From contig BGKB01000207.1 in assembly GCA_003116975.1 (NCBI GenBank), forward strand, positions 31,229 to 95,228: a stretch of DNA of 64,000 bases, in the 5' to 3' direction. The stretch is from Aurantiochytrium sp. KH105 (lineage: Eukaryota; Sar; Bigyra; Thraustochytrida; Thraustochytriidae). Shown here one piece after another: positions 1 to 8,815 of the stretch (position 1 is its first letter; every line of letters starts with the position of its first letter). A program made the translations under genes and the position numbers. The notes beneath the pieces are model-generated. The model did not search any database. It was not told the DNA's origin and saw only the letters and a program-made list of their open reading frames with translations.

Positions 1-1554
1 AAAGTTCCAGTGCTTTGACTCGTCCTTGGTGTGCATGGCTACAGCATCCGCTGTCCTCTTGTAGAGCTGCTTCCAGGCCACTCCGCCTGCGATGGATTCA
101 TGGAGCTGCACCATGGACGCCTCGACATCGCCATCAAAAATTTCCGAAAGACGGATCTTGCCGCAGCAGCAGCGGATGATCTCATTGCTGACCTTGCGCA
201 AGAGCCCCGTAAGACGTTCTTCGGTGTTGTAAAATTTGGATGCTGTGCAGATGATGCGGATGCACGCAAGGATCTCCGGAAGGATTTTCGGGATATCAGA
301 AGGCTTGGCGCGCGAGAGAGAAAAACAAGGGTCAAAGAGCAGCGACAAAAAGTGAAGGTTATCCGTCGCCTCCTGTGACCCGCGCTGAATCATGTCGGCA
401 ATGCTTTGAAATGGTGCAAGGTACGAAGACTTGACGCACTCGAGAACTGCGACGATCTTCTGGATGCCAGGCTTTTCGAGCTGCTGGCTGATGCCGCTAA
501 GATCCTGGGTGCGCGAGCGCCAAAACTGGATCTCCTCGAGAGGACCAGAGGTCTCGGTGTTGGCAGCCATGTCTTGGTTGTTGACAACTTCCTTGATCTG
601 CCGCGTCCAGCGGATCATAGTTGACTCAAGACGTTGGACAAGGTCCTTGTCGCGTGCAGCCGCCTCTGGGTCGTCGACAGCTTCCAAAGGAATGTAAAGA
701 ATGGTCTTGCCCTTGGACTGATTGGTCGTCTCCGTGAGCGAGGCGACAAACTTGTGCAACTGACCGGCAAAATCCTTGCGCACACTCTCTGGCCACGAAG
801 CGTTGTCGCGAAACTGTCCGGCGAAAACAGTGTTCATGGCGCGCAGTAGGGAGCCCATTGCGTTTAATCCGTGGGCTTGACCACTGACTCTGCCATATTT
901 GATAAGCCGACGCATATTGTGCACGGTCAGCGGTTTGCCTTCGGGTCTCACAAAGTACATGAACTCCTTGGCGCCGCACGCGCCCATATCTTCGAGCAGG
1001 CTGGTTGCGGCGCGCGCAGCAGCACCGTCGTTGGCCACGGACTCGGAGAGCGTCGAAGCTACGGCCTCAAGTCCCTCAATGCTGGTAAAGTGGTGTTGCA
1101 CGTTGGCACCGGTGCGCAAATGAACGCCATCGTTGCCCACAAAGATGACAAGTCTGTACACGCTAGGGTTCGAGAGGAACTCGAGCACCGTTGCGTCAGC
1201 AGCACCGGTCCACATCCGCCGAGTGAGCTTGGCCAGGCTGATTCGGTTTTTAATCCACTCGAGCATTTCTTGTGCACCTTCAAACAAGGTGTCTACGCCA
1301 CCCAGTCCAAGTACTCCAACATCATCCTCGTCGTGATTGTCGCCTGCTGGGTCCTGGGGACTATCCCCGCTACTGTGGTGGTCGCTTGGTGGTCTTGCTG
1401 ATTTGTCGCTCGTTGTGTCGACCTCTTTTGACTGTTCGCGTTCGAGGGTGTCGGCATCGGTCGGGCCACCATCCTTGGCTTCGGTTTCTATTTCCTGGCG
1501 ACCTGAATTTGGATGGCCATCGACCTCATTCGCCGTGATCTTTTCGGGATCCAT
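1..1554 (-). CDS. Dynein heavy chain, N-terminal part (runs off the window)
   Basis: The minus strand is open from an ATG at 1554 (an in-frame TGA lies directly upstream, at 1558-1560) to base 1, giving the first 518 residues of a much larger protein. After an acidic, disordered N-terminus of about 85 residues, the frame reads through blocks typical of the dynein heavy chain N-terminal region 1 (DHC_N1): EWIKNRISLAKL, WPESVRKDF, a TILYIPLEAV strand, IQFWRSRTQDLSGI and KHWNF at the window edge. This region builds the tail that binds intermediate chains. The motor domain would lie beyond the window. Its relatives are mostly axonemal dyneins, implying a motile flagellum in some life stage, but I cannot say which arm. 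No intron is seen in the visible part. Confidence 0.88.
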   Translation of the reverse strand, partial: MDPEKITANEVDGHPNSGRQEIETEAKDGGPTDADTLEREQSKEVDTTSDKSARPPSDHHSSGDSPQDPAGDNHDEDDVGVLGLGGVDTLFEGAQEMLEWIKNRISLAKLTRRMWTGAADATVLEFLSNPSVYRLVIFVGNDGVHLRTGANVQHHFTSIEGLEAVASTLSESVANDGAAARAATSLLEDMGACGAKEFMYFVRPEGKPLTVHNMRRLIKYGRVSGQAHGLNAMGSLLRAMNTVFAGQFRDNASWPESVRKDFAGQLHKFVASLTETTNQSKGKTILYIPLEAVDDPEAAARDKDLVQRLESTMIRWTRQIKEVVNNQDMAANTETSGPLEEIQFWRSRTQDLSGISQQLEKPGIQKIVAVLECVKSSYLAPFQSIADMIQRGSQEATDNLHFLSLLFDPCFSLSRAKPSDIPKILPEILACIRIICTASKFYNTEERLTGLLRKVSNEIIRCCCGKIRLSEIFDGDVEASMVQLHESIAGGVAWKQLYKRTADAVAMHTKDESKHWNF

Positions 1555-1738
1555 GGCTCAAAGAGATTGTCAATGTCGACGGCTGTGTACTTGGGCAGGA
1601 AGCACGTGTGCTTCGGAAAGACTGTCACGTGCTTTTTTGCTGGCTGTCCTAAAGTTTGGGGCCACGACTCCTACTCACGCTCAAGCTCTAGCTTAAGCTC
1701 TCGAATTCGAGCCACCAAATCTACGCCAAGCGTACCTC

Positions 1739-1866
1739 TCTCCTCGCTCGCTCGCTCGTTCGTTTTATTTCGTTCCGTTTCGTTTCGTTTCGTTTGCGTG
1801 CTTGCTTGCTTGCTCGCTTGCTTGCTCTCTTGCTTGCACGCTCGCTTGCTCGCTCGCCTCTCCGCA
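1739..1866. repeat. Degenerate CGCT / CGTTT / TGCT microsatellite
   Basis: The stretch runs from CGCT units into CGTTT pentamers and then TTGC/TCGC tetramers. It is strongly pyrimidine-biased on the plus strand and lies about 190 bases upstream of the dynein start codon. Confidence 0.8.
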
Positions 1867-1983
1867 CGCAGACGGCTTGCTGTTGCGAAAAAAATGAGTC
1901 AAAGTCTCACCTCCTCCAACGCTGCGCGGCGCTGCTCAGCGCTGCGCAGCCAGGTGGTGACCACGGCGACGCCGCCCGACGTC

Positions 1984-1985
1984 GA

Positions 1986-2020
<35 letters not shown>
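1984..2020. repeat. GGC/GAC trinucleotide repeat
   Basis: Consecutive GGC units pass into GAC units, ending in an AACGTC-like edge. No supported gene overlaps it. Confidence 0.85.
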
Positions 2021-2108
2021 TCAAAGGAGAAGAAGAAGTTTTGCCTCGTCTCTTGCGAGGTGCGTGCTGTTCGGCGTGTATGCTCAACAATACTGGCAAC
2101 AAGTTGGA

Positions 2109-2143
2109 GAGTCCGAGTCCGAGTCCGAGTCCAAGTCGAGTCC
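2109..2143. repeat. GAGTCC hexanucleotide repeat
   Basis: About five tandem GAGTCC units, the last ones degenerate. Confidence 0.85.
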
Positions 2144-2559
2144 CAATGAATCGTAACGGTCAAACGGCCTTTTCCATGGCGCTCGCCGCCACTTACTTCT
2201 ACCACGATCTAACTATAACTAGTAGTGCGACTGGCGGGTCGTTGCCGAGTGAATGGTGTCTTTTTCCCAGCGCGGCAGACAATGGGGTGGACGAGAGTGA
2301 CGACGGAAAAATGGAATGCTTGACAATCAAAAGGTGAGGGTGAGCCAGCGGCAAGCATGGCTACGTATAGTAGGTATACAAGCAAGCAAGCAAGCAAGCA
2401 AGAGGTTGTTGATTGACAGCGTTGGACCATCTATCACTAACGGCAAGAAGTTGTGTGCCCCGCACGATGTAGTACTTTGCTTGTTGGCGGGTCCGATGCA
2501 AGGGAGGATGATGATGGTCCGGTATACGGGAACAAACAGCACTCGGCCATGCGTCTGCG

Positions 2560-3576
2560 ATGGGCCAAGACGAGAAGCAAGGCGACGTCACGAAGCCGCG
2601 GCCACGGCCGACGAGGCGCGTTGAGTGCTTGCGGCGAGCGTGCTGGGAGACTAGCACATGCCGGTGCAGAGTGCGCCAGCTCCAACGCGCAGCGGAGATT
2701 CTCAGTCGAAAGAGACATGCCTTGGCTTCGACTGTAACACCAGGCATGCAAGTGTCCGTCGAAGTCAAGCTGCCAACAACAATTTCCGAAAATGACTCAG
2801 ACTGCCATTCCGCGGGAACAAATGAAATTCACCTGGAGGACAACACCTTGTCTACCTTGTCTGTTCAATGTTCCTGCATCGAAGGCGTCACAACGGTTGC
2901 AGAAGTAATTGCAGTTAGCTTGTGCTCCAAACTTTCGAGCTCTTCATCATCCAGCGTCGCTTGTGTTCGAAAACAAGGACCTTGGGTGTCACACGAGTAC
3001 GCGGGCAAAGATCACCAAGTCGCACTCATCAAGATGCTGCGCGGACGCCTCGTTGCCTTGAAGCCAATCCATATTATATCTCAAGTGGCGGGGCCTCGAA
3101 GTACATTTTGCATAGTCTCGTTAGAACATGCCGCAGATCTCCCCATTGCATTGAGCACGACGCAAGCGCTTCCGAAACAAGCACCACGTAAGACACAAAA
3201 GGGCAAGTCCAAAAGTAAGATGAAACATAAGCCAGCGTCGGCAGGAATGATGAGCAGAGGGCGCGCTCGCAGCGCCGCCAGAGCCCTGCGGCTTGCAGCC
3301 CAGAGACCAGAAGGCAATTACGAGCCGCAGCCGCCTGCAGAACGCACAACTTGCGCTCCACGGCTTGCTCATTTGATACCAAGCCCACAAGAAAAAGGCG
3401 GCAAAGTCCAAAAGACTTTTGACCAACTGGATCCCACGCAACCTGTCCCAGTTGGTCGCTTTCCAGACTTTACCGTCCGGAATTTAAAGGGGTCGGCAGT
3501 TGAGACGGCGCGTAAGGTTCGGCAAAAGCGCGCCATGCGTGCCCAAAAACTGGCCAAGGGCTTGAGCCTTTCTTGA
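2560..3576 (+). CDS. Hypothetical basic protein
   Basis: A 338-residue frame from ATG 2560. I do not recognise the family. The first 60 residues are Arg/Cys-rich and may be untranslated, since an internal ATG at 2746 starts a more normal-looking sequence (MQVSVEVKLPTT). A poly-Ser run sits near residues 127-133. From about residue 205 the protein is strongly basic (KSKSKMKHK, RGRARSAARALRLAAQR) and ends in another basic tail (ARKVRQKRAMRAQKLAKG), which suggests a nuclear or nucleolar, nucleic-acid-associated protein. That is inference from composition only. It is followed 310 bases later by the thioesterase on the same strand. Start and exon structure are uncertain. Confidence 0.5.
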   Translation: MGQDEKQGDVTKPRPRPTRRVECLRRACWETSTCRCRVRQLQRAAEILSRKRHALASTVTPGMQVSVEVKLPTTISENDSDCHSAGTNEIHLEDNTLSTLSVQCSCIEGVTTVAEVIAVSLCSKLSSSSSSSVACVRKQGPWVSHEYAGKDHQVALIKMLRGRLVALKPIHIISQVAGPRSTFCIVSLEHAADLPIALSTTQALPKQAPRKTQKGKSKSKMKHKPASAGMMSRGRARSAARALRLAAQRPEGNYEPQPPAERTTCAPRLAHLIPSPQEKGGKVQKTFDQLDPTQPVPVGRFPDFTVRNLKGSAVETARKVRQKRAMRAQKLAKGLSLS

Positions 3577-3886
3577 GTCGTCAACGTCCAACGCAAGTTT
3601 GTCAGAAATGTCGCGTTCTCATGTTCCCACGCCTGGAACATGAAAGGTGTGCACTGCTTGCGCGACCTCGCGCATGCTCTTCTCCTTCTCCTTCTTCTTC
3701 TTCTTCTTCTTCTTCTTCTTCTTCATTGCGCACGACGAGGGATACCTTTCAGACGCGAAAGCGAGCAAGGACTCCGCGCAGGGCTCGCCTGCGAGACGCG
3801 GTGCAGCACATGCGAAGTGCTTCGCACTTGCTTGACTCGACCTCTCGAAGTCTGCTGCTGCGTGCGGGACTGGGACGCGCCACACC
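3577..3886. other. Spacer with a CTT repeat
   Basis: Region between the orphan and the thioesterase, both on the plus strand. It holds a long CTT tract (3678-3724), probably in the upstream region of the thioesterase. No gene is supported. Confidence 0.5.
3678..3724. repeat. CTT trinucleotide repeat
   Basis: An almost pure homopyrimidine tract of CTT units after a short TCTCCTTCTC lead-in. Such mirror-symmetric tracts can form triplex DNA. It lies about 160 bases upstream of the thioesterase ATG. Confidence 0.9.
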
Positions 3887-4552
3887 ATGGAGGAAACCAG
3901 CGTCAAGACCGGGAGCGCCCTTCTGAGCAGAGGCCAGGTGGCGTACGCTCGTGGAGCTCTCGCTGGCGCCGCACTCATGTGGTCGGTGCTGTACTTGGCC
4001 GGGTATGCTCCGCTCTGGTTTGGTCCTGAACGTCGCTTTTGGGCACGCCAACTCGAAGACAATCCCGCCGCGAACAAAAAGCTCAAGGAGCTCGAGAACG
4101 ATCCTAGTCTTTGGAAGCACAGAATGCGCGCAAGCTCGCGTAATTTTCTCGAGGTGCACGAGTCCACCGCAGAGCGACGCATTGCCAAGGTCCTTTTTCT
4201 GAACACTTCCATGACGCGGCTGACGGGTCTCGTCAAATTCGGAGCTGACGTAGAGGGTCCGCCGCGTTGCGTTCATGGCGGGTGCTCTGCGGCTGTTATC
4301 GACGGTGTTCTCGGGACTCTTGCCCAGCACGTTTCCATCGTGCCTTGCCTCACGGCGAACTTGGACATCAACTATCGTGAAAAGATTCCTCTTGGTAGCG
4401 TCGTGGGCATCGAGTGCTGGCATGATCGAACGGAGGGCCGCAAGGTTCATTTGCTTTTCAAGGTGTACAAGCTCGACGAGCCGGACGCTGCGCATGTCTA
4501 CATTGAAGGCAAGGCGCTTTTTCTTCGCGTTGCTACTTCGCTTTTGACCTGA
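3887..4552 (+). CDS. Hotdog-fold acyl-CoA thioesterase (PaaI/THEM-like)
   Basis: A 221-residue protein from ATG 3887. The core has the PaaI/THEM signature: PPRCVHGGCSAAVIDGVLGT around residues 125-144, with His130-Gly-Gly and Asp139 as the likely catalytic set. It is followed by a TANLDINYREKIPLG strand, where this family packs the acyl chain. The predicted reaction is hydrolysis of fatty acyl-CoA to free acid and CoA. A hydrophobic segment at about residues 22-45 could be a membrane anchor or part of an organelle-targeting sequence, which plain PaaI proteins lack. Catalytic specificity cannot be read from the sequence. Family assignment is firm; substrate and location are inference. Confidence 0.85.
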   Translation: MEETSVKTGSALLSRGQVAYARGALAGAALMWSVLYLAGYAPLWFGPERRFWARQLEDNPAANKKLKELENDPSLWKHRMRASSRNFLEVHESTAERRIAKVLFLNTSMTRLTGLVKFGADVEGPPRCVHGGCSAAVIDGVLGTLAQHVSIVPCLTANLDINYREKIPLGSVVGIECWHDRTEGRKVHLLFKVYKLDEPDAAHVYIEGKALFLRVATSLLT

Positions 4553-4785
4553 GCTGTACCAGCATCTTTTCAATTATTATTTGCATCAACTTCTTTTCTT
4601 TCCATTGTCATCCATCATCGTCATTATCATCATCATCATGCTGCCATGCGTAGGCCTGACTGAGCCGATGCATGAACGAGTGATAATCGGAGCCCAGAGC
4701 CCCAGAGGCGCTCACGTATAGTGTAGTAGTAAAAACACTCCTCTTTTGTTTTTCAGAGTTTTTTCTACGGCTCATATAACCCAAT

Positions 4786-6108
4786 ATGGCCGACGGCGAT
4801 GCCGTCGCTGTCGCGGCAAGGTCCTCCAGCGTGGAGAGACAAGCCGCTGCCACTCGAGACCGTGTACCAGCAGCAGAAGCTCCGTCATCACCGCCGCCAG
4901 CAGCTTCGAGGGGCACACACCTGGCCCAGGACCCTGAATCGCAAACGGTCATTGGCCATGCGAAGCGAAAAAGGCCACGACCCGGTGGGCACCTGGACGC
5001 GGCGGAGCCGTCGCAGGAAGAGCGGAGACAGCGGACGAAGCACGCCATGGTCGCACCGTGCAAAAGACGACCTAAATCCCGATCATTACACGCCTGGGAT
5101 TTTATCGAGCCCCTTGGTATGGGCGTCTTTGGCCACGTTTTTGCAGCGCGCGACAGGGTGTCGGGCACAATTTCGGCCCTGAAGCGCATAAGGAACGGGC
5201 CTGAGCACATTCGCAAAGTGCAGGCCGCCATGCTTCGAAGAGAGATGGAACTGCTTCTGGAATGTAATCACCAGAACATTGTCAGTCTCCAGGCCATCGC
5301 GATTGAGCCGACCGAGGAAAGGACTGATTGGGCCGCGCAGGATCCATTCGTGATGCAGCCATCGACTACTTTCTTGGTGCTTGAATGTCTCGAGACCGAC
5401 TTACGAGAGCTGAGTCGGTCCGAGGAAGATGGTTTGGATCTCAGATCAGCTCTTGGTGCGACCCGTCAGGTTGCCTCAGCGCTCGAGTATATTCACGCGC
5501 GACATATCATGCACCGTGATGTCAAGGCGGCCAATATTTTATATGACTGTAATGAACAGCGTGCCGTTTTATGCGACTTTGGTATGGCACGCAGGATTTA
5601 TACTGATGCTGAAGCTGAACATTTACGGACGTACACTCCAGACTGCACCACGCTACATTATCGCGCCCCAGAGATGCTCTTTGGCACGAGGCCAGGCAAC
5701 TACAATGCAACAGTCGATCTTTGGGGACTGGGTTGTGTTCTCGCTGAAATTTTGCTCGGTGAGACGTTCTTGTACGGCGACGATTGGACCACGCAAGTCC
5801 AAGCATTGCTGCGAGTTTTTGGCCGCCCAGAGCAGGCCGAGATAGATCACCTTATGAGATCTTCACGCATCAATGATGTTCTGATAGGCACAACCACGCA
5901 ATCGTCTAGCGCGAGAGCTGCGAATCTTGAGCGTACACTTACCGCGAGAGCGCAGAGGATTGGCAAGGTGCTGCCGCCGATTGCTGACGAGGTCTTTGAG
6001 CTTCTTGCTGGTTTATTGAACCCAAATCCACAACAGCGGTTTACGGCAGCCGTGGCATGCACTGCAGCTACTGCAAGCGAGCAAGGGCAGGCTCGCGCAG
6101 ATCAGTAG
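4786..6108 (+). CDS. CDK-like (CMGC) serine/threonine protein kinase
   Basis: A 440-residue protein from ATG 4786. A disordered, Ala/Pro/Arg-rich N-terminus of about 100 residues precedes a complete kinase domain (about 104-425). The glycine loop GMGVFGHV is at 111-118, the ATP lysine at 133 (SALKRIR), the helix-C Glu at 153 (RREMELL), the catalytic loop HRDVKAANIL at 243-252, DFG at 264-266 and the APE motif in YRAPEMLFG at 292-300. The activation-segment TTLHYRAPE and the DLWGLGCVLAEIL motif are those of cyclin-dependent-type kinases. The PSTAIRE helix is not conserved, so the cyclin partner, if any, is unknown. All catalytic residues are present, so it should be active. The gene is intronless and convergent with the Hsp70 gene downstream. 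Confidence 0.9.
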   Translation: MADGDAVAVAARSSSVERQAAATRDRVPAAEAPSSPPPAASRGTHLAQDPESQTVIGHAKRKRPRPGGHLDAAEPSQEERRQRTKHAMVAPCKRRPKSRSLHAWDFIEPLGMGVFGHVFAARDRVSGTISALKRIRNGPEHIRKVQAAMLRREMELLLECNHQNIVSLQAIAIEPTEERTDWAAQDPFVMQPSTTFLVLECLETDLRELSRSEEDGLDLRSALGATRQVASALEYIHARHIMHRDVKAANILYDCNEQRAVLCDFGMARRIYTDAEAEHLRTYTPDCTTLHYRAPEMLFGTRPGNYNATVDLWGLGCVLAEILLGETFLYGDDWTTQVQALLRVFGRPEQAEIDHLMRSSRINDVLIGTTTQSSSARAANLERTLTARAQRIGKVLPPIADEVFELLAGLLNPNPQQRFTAAVACTAATASEQGQARADQ

Positions 6109-6437
6109 ATCCATTGCCGGAGAGTTGACCCTTTTCATAGACGTATAAAGGAAACTGGGCTCTCAGGATCGCGAAATGGTAGATGGAAAACAAACAGACG
6201 GACCGACAGAAAAACGCCACAAAGAAGCTCTTGCTAAACTTTTTTGTATCTTTCGCGGCTGCTTCGCATTCACAGTGTTCAGCATGTAACTTATCGCAAA
6301 AAGCATCGTTTCGTTGACGAAAAAAAAAGAACCAGAAGAAAAGAGTAAATTACAGTCTCCCTGTAGGTACGACAGTCAATAAGTTTATAGGCCTAGGCCC
6401 CTAAAATCCCGATTTGTTCCACGATCCTGTCATCCCA
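6109..6437. other. Convergent 3' region between kinase and Hsp70
   Basis: AT-richer than its surroundings, as expected for two facing 3' untranslated regions. It contains short A-runs (about 6321-6329). No coding signal is seen. Confidence 0.5.
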
Positions 6438-8117
6438 TCAAAACCCGTTGGAGACGGGTGGCGGAAAGTAAATCTTTGCAGCTACGAAGATAGCCACGAG
6501 AAGCGCGAGTAGTGCTGTTAAAAGGGTCATATCTGGTCCCTGCGCTGGCTCGTCTTTTACGTCCGTCGAACCCTGAGTATCTGCGCCGACGAGCAAGGTG
6601 CCATCATCGGATATTTCAAAGGTGACATCAATTGATGCCTCACCGGCCCGCAGCTTGCTACCGCCATGAACAGGAAAGTTGCGGCAACCCACCCAATGAT
6701 TTTCGCGCGCCGTTGGAGCCTCGCCTTCGAAAAGGTCGATGGTGATGCCACGCTGATAGTCAGAGTGCGTTGTAAAAGTACGTGTCACTTTGCAAGGGAA
6801 CTTGGTGTTGCGTGCCAGCACAGAAAGCAAGTCGCCTGAACCGGTCTCCACACCAATGGTGAAGGGAAGAGCGTCAATCATGAGCACCTTGGCGAGCTTG
6901 TAGGAGTCCGTGCCCGAGAGAATTGCTGCTTGGATGGCGGCTCCCTGCGAGACCGCGCGGTCTGCCTTGACATTGACGCAGAGCTCAGTGACGCCCGTTG
7001 TCTTTAGCACCACGCGACGAACCCAAGGCATTTGCGTTGAAAGACCGACCATGACAACCTCATCGAGCTTGACGTCAGCCTCTCGTGCATCCTCAAGGGC
7101 GCCTGCCAAGACTGATTCGATCTTCGCTTGCAGGGGCAAAGTCAGTGCCTCAAAGGTCTCGCGAGTGATGTCGATATCGTCCGTGACCCACGCATGCTCT
7201 TCCGAGGAGAGAACGCACTTGGCTTGCTCGCACTCTGAACGCAAACGGGACTTTTCTGAGTCAGACATGTCTTTGAGTGCCACCCCCCGTCGCGCAGAGA
7301 CATGTTGCATGAGAAGCGCGTCAACGTCATCACCGCCTAGGTGATTATCGCCTCGAAGTGCAATGGCCTCAAACTTGCCGTTCGTGATACGAAGCAGAGA
7401 AACATCAAAGGTGCCCCCGCCCATATCAACGACCATGACGACCTTTGAGCCCGCTACAAATAGTCCATATGCCATGGCAGCCGCCATCGGTTCAGACAAG
7501 AGTCGAAGCACACGCAGACCGCGCGACTCGGCGACGCGCCTCGTTGCGACCCGTTGGCGATCCGTAAAGAAGGCCGGAACAGTAATGACAACGTGCGTGA
7601 TTTTGGCCTTGCGTTTTGCAACATAAGCTTGAGCAACCTCGCACAAGTGGTCAAGGATAGCCCCCGCTACCTGCTCGGGTTCGACGCCACCTTTACCCTT
7701 GGCCGCGCCCAAAACGATGCCGCCATCAGATTTCCTTTCGCGGACTGAAAATGCAAGAGACGCAAGTCCATCTTCCTGCGCGTCAATATCCTGAAAACGA
7801 CGGCCGAGAAAGCGCTTGGCGCCGCGGATAAGTACGCCCTCGCTGTTCTGGCTCCCCTCCTCCTCCTCCTTATTCTTCTTCTTGGCTTCCTCCTGCGCCG
7901 CAAGCGCGTCTTGGCCGACCGCTGTGATGGTATTGGACGCGTCGACCCACACAACCGAAGGCACGGTCTTGAGCCCTGTTTTCTGGCATTTGATGGTCTT
8001 GGCCCGCGCAAGATCCTCGACCCAGATCGACACGCAAGAGTTCGTGGTCCCCAGATCGATGCCAACCTGAGCGTCGAAATCGCCCGACCATTTATCCTCT
8101 TCTCTTGTCAGCATCAT
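6438..8117 (-). CDS. Divergent Hsp70 with C-terminal membrane anchor
   Basis: A 559-residue protein; ATG codons at 8117 and 8114 are adjacent. The actin-like ATPase domain is complete: GIDLGTTNS at 19-27, VITVPAFF near 177-184, VVDMGGGTFDVSLL at 229-242. A shortened beta-type substrate domain follows (FTIGVETGSGDLL, then ITIDLFEGE). The alpha-helical lid found in ordinary Hsp70s is missing. The protein instead ends in a hydrophobic helix (about 533-551, TLLTALLALLVAIFVAAKIYF) with only a few residues after it, the layout of a tail-anchored protein whose chaperone domains face the cytosol. There is no signal peptide or ER-retention tail. The usual GGSTRIP nucleotide-binding motif reads GLSTQMP. 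An acidic/Lys insert occurs at about 75-90. Confidence 0.88.
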   Translation of the reverse strand: MMLTREEDKWSGDFDAQVGIDLGTTNSCVSIWVEDLARAKTIKCQKTGLKTVPSVVWVDASNTITAVGQDALAAQEEAKKKNKEEEEGSQNSEGVLIRGAKRFLGRRFQDIDAQEDGLASLAFSVRERKSDGGIVLGAAKGKGGVEPEQVAGAILDHLCEVAQAYVAKRKAKITHVVITVPAFFTDRQRVATRRVAESRGLRVLRLLSEPMAAAMAYGLFVAGSKVVMVVDMGGGTFDVSLLRITNGKFEAIALRGDNHLGGDDVDALLMQHVSARRGVALKDMSDSEKSRLRSECEQAKCVLSSEEHAWVTDDIDITRETFEALTLPLQAKIESVLAGALEDAREADVKLDEVVMVGLSTQMPWVRRVVLKTTGVTELCVNVKADRAVSQGAAIQAAILSGTDSYKLAKVLMIDALPFTIGVETGSGDLLSVLARNTKFPCKVTRTFTTHSDYQRGITIDLFEGEAPTARENHWVGCRNFPVHGGSKLRAGEASIDVTFEISDDGTLLVGADTQGSTDVKDEPAQGPDMTLLTALLALLVAIFVAAKIYFPPPVSNGF

Positions 8118-8815
8118 TCGCTCAAATCAACACGTTCACATTCCCTCCCCTGCCCTTTCATCCACGCTTCCACCCTTCCCAACGACGCTCTTTCTCTCGC
8201 ACAATCCTCTTCTCCTCCGCAAGCACCTCCTTCACACCCATTCTCCGCCCACGTACCGCGACCTCGCCGGCCTGCAATTTCCGCGCCTCTCCGCCGCGGC
8301 CCGCCGGCGTCTCGCTCCACACGGCCTCCATCTCCGTCTCCGGGCGAGCGAGCGCAGCGCTCGCGCCGCCGCTCTCGAAGGGGTTCTGCCCGCTCCGCGT
8401 CTGCGTGTGGCCCACGCCGGCGGCGGCGGTCGACGGCGAACCCGCGGCGGGGCTCCACTCTGTCGCGTTTCGTCTAGGCACTAACTGTAAACCCTCAATC
8501 AATCAATACCTGCCGGTCGAGACAACGCGAGCCCGAGGCGCCAGCCTGGACGCACAGGCCGACGGCGACCCGCGCGGCGCAGACCCGCATCGCCGCGCCG
8601 CTGCATCGCGAGAGACGCGTGCCTGCCTGCCTGCCTGCGTGCCTGCCTGCCTGTCCGCTCGACAGCTCGGCGGCGTGCCAGCCACATCTAGTTTGCTCTG
8701 CCGGAGGCCGAACGTTGGAGCGGAGCAGAGCAGGAGCAGAGCAGAGCAGAGCCGGTGACGGCTGCAGCAGCACAGCGGCGAGGTCGTCCTGCGAACGTGC
8801 GAGCAGAACGTAGCG
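8118..8815. promoter_or_regulatory. Divergent promoter region, Hsp70 / MANF
   Basis: A 698-base GC-rich spacer between two genes read outwards, so both promoters lie here. I looked for an ER-stress element (CCAAT spaced from CCACG) and found no convincing copy. It contains GCCT (8619-8653) and GAGCA microsatellites close to the MANF start. Confidence 0.45.
8619..8653. repeat. GCCT tetranucleotide repeat
   Basis: Tandem GCCT units interrupted by one GCGT unit, upstream of the MANF gene. Confidence 0.85.

Larger units (their letters stand above)
1555..2559. other. Divergent intergenic region rich in microsatellites
   Basis: This region separates the minus-strand dynein gene from the plus-strand orphan and must hold both promoters. 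It contains pyrimidine-rich tetra- and pentanucleotide runs (about 1739-1866), a GGC/GAC trinucleotide run (1984-2020), a GAGTCC hexamer run (2109-2143) and an AAGC run (2380-2402). Open frames here are short, overlap on both strands and translate to repeat-driven peptides, so I call no gene. Confidence 0.6.

Noticed and set aside
31-1401. Plus-strand frames of up to 176 codons at the left edge
   Set aside because: They are antisense to the dynein heavy chain frame, which has continuous family blocks.
8118-8815. ER-stress response element in the Hsp70/MANF promoter
   Set aside because: I found CCACG at 8162 but no CCAAT at the required spacing on either strand.
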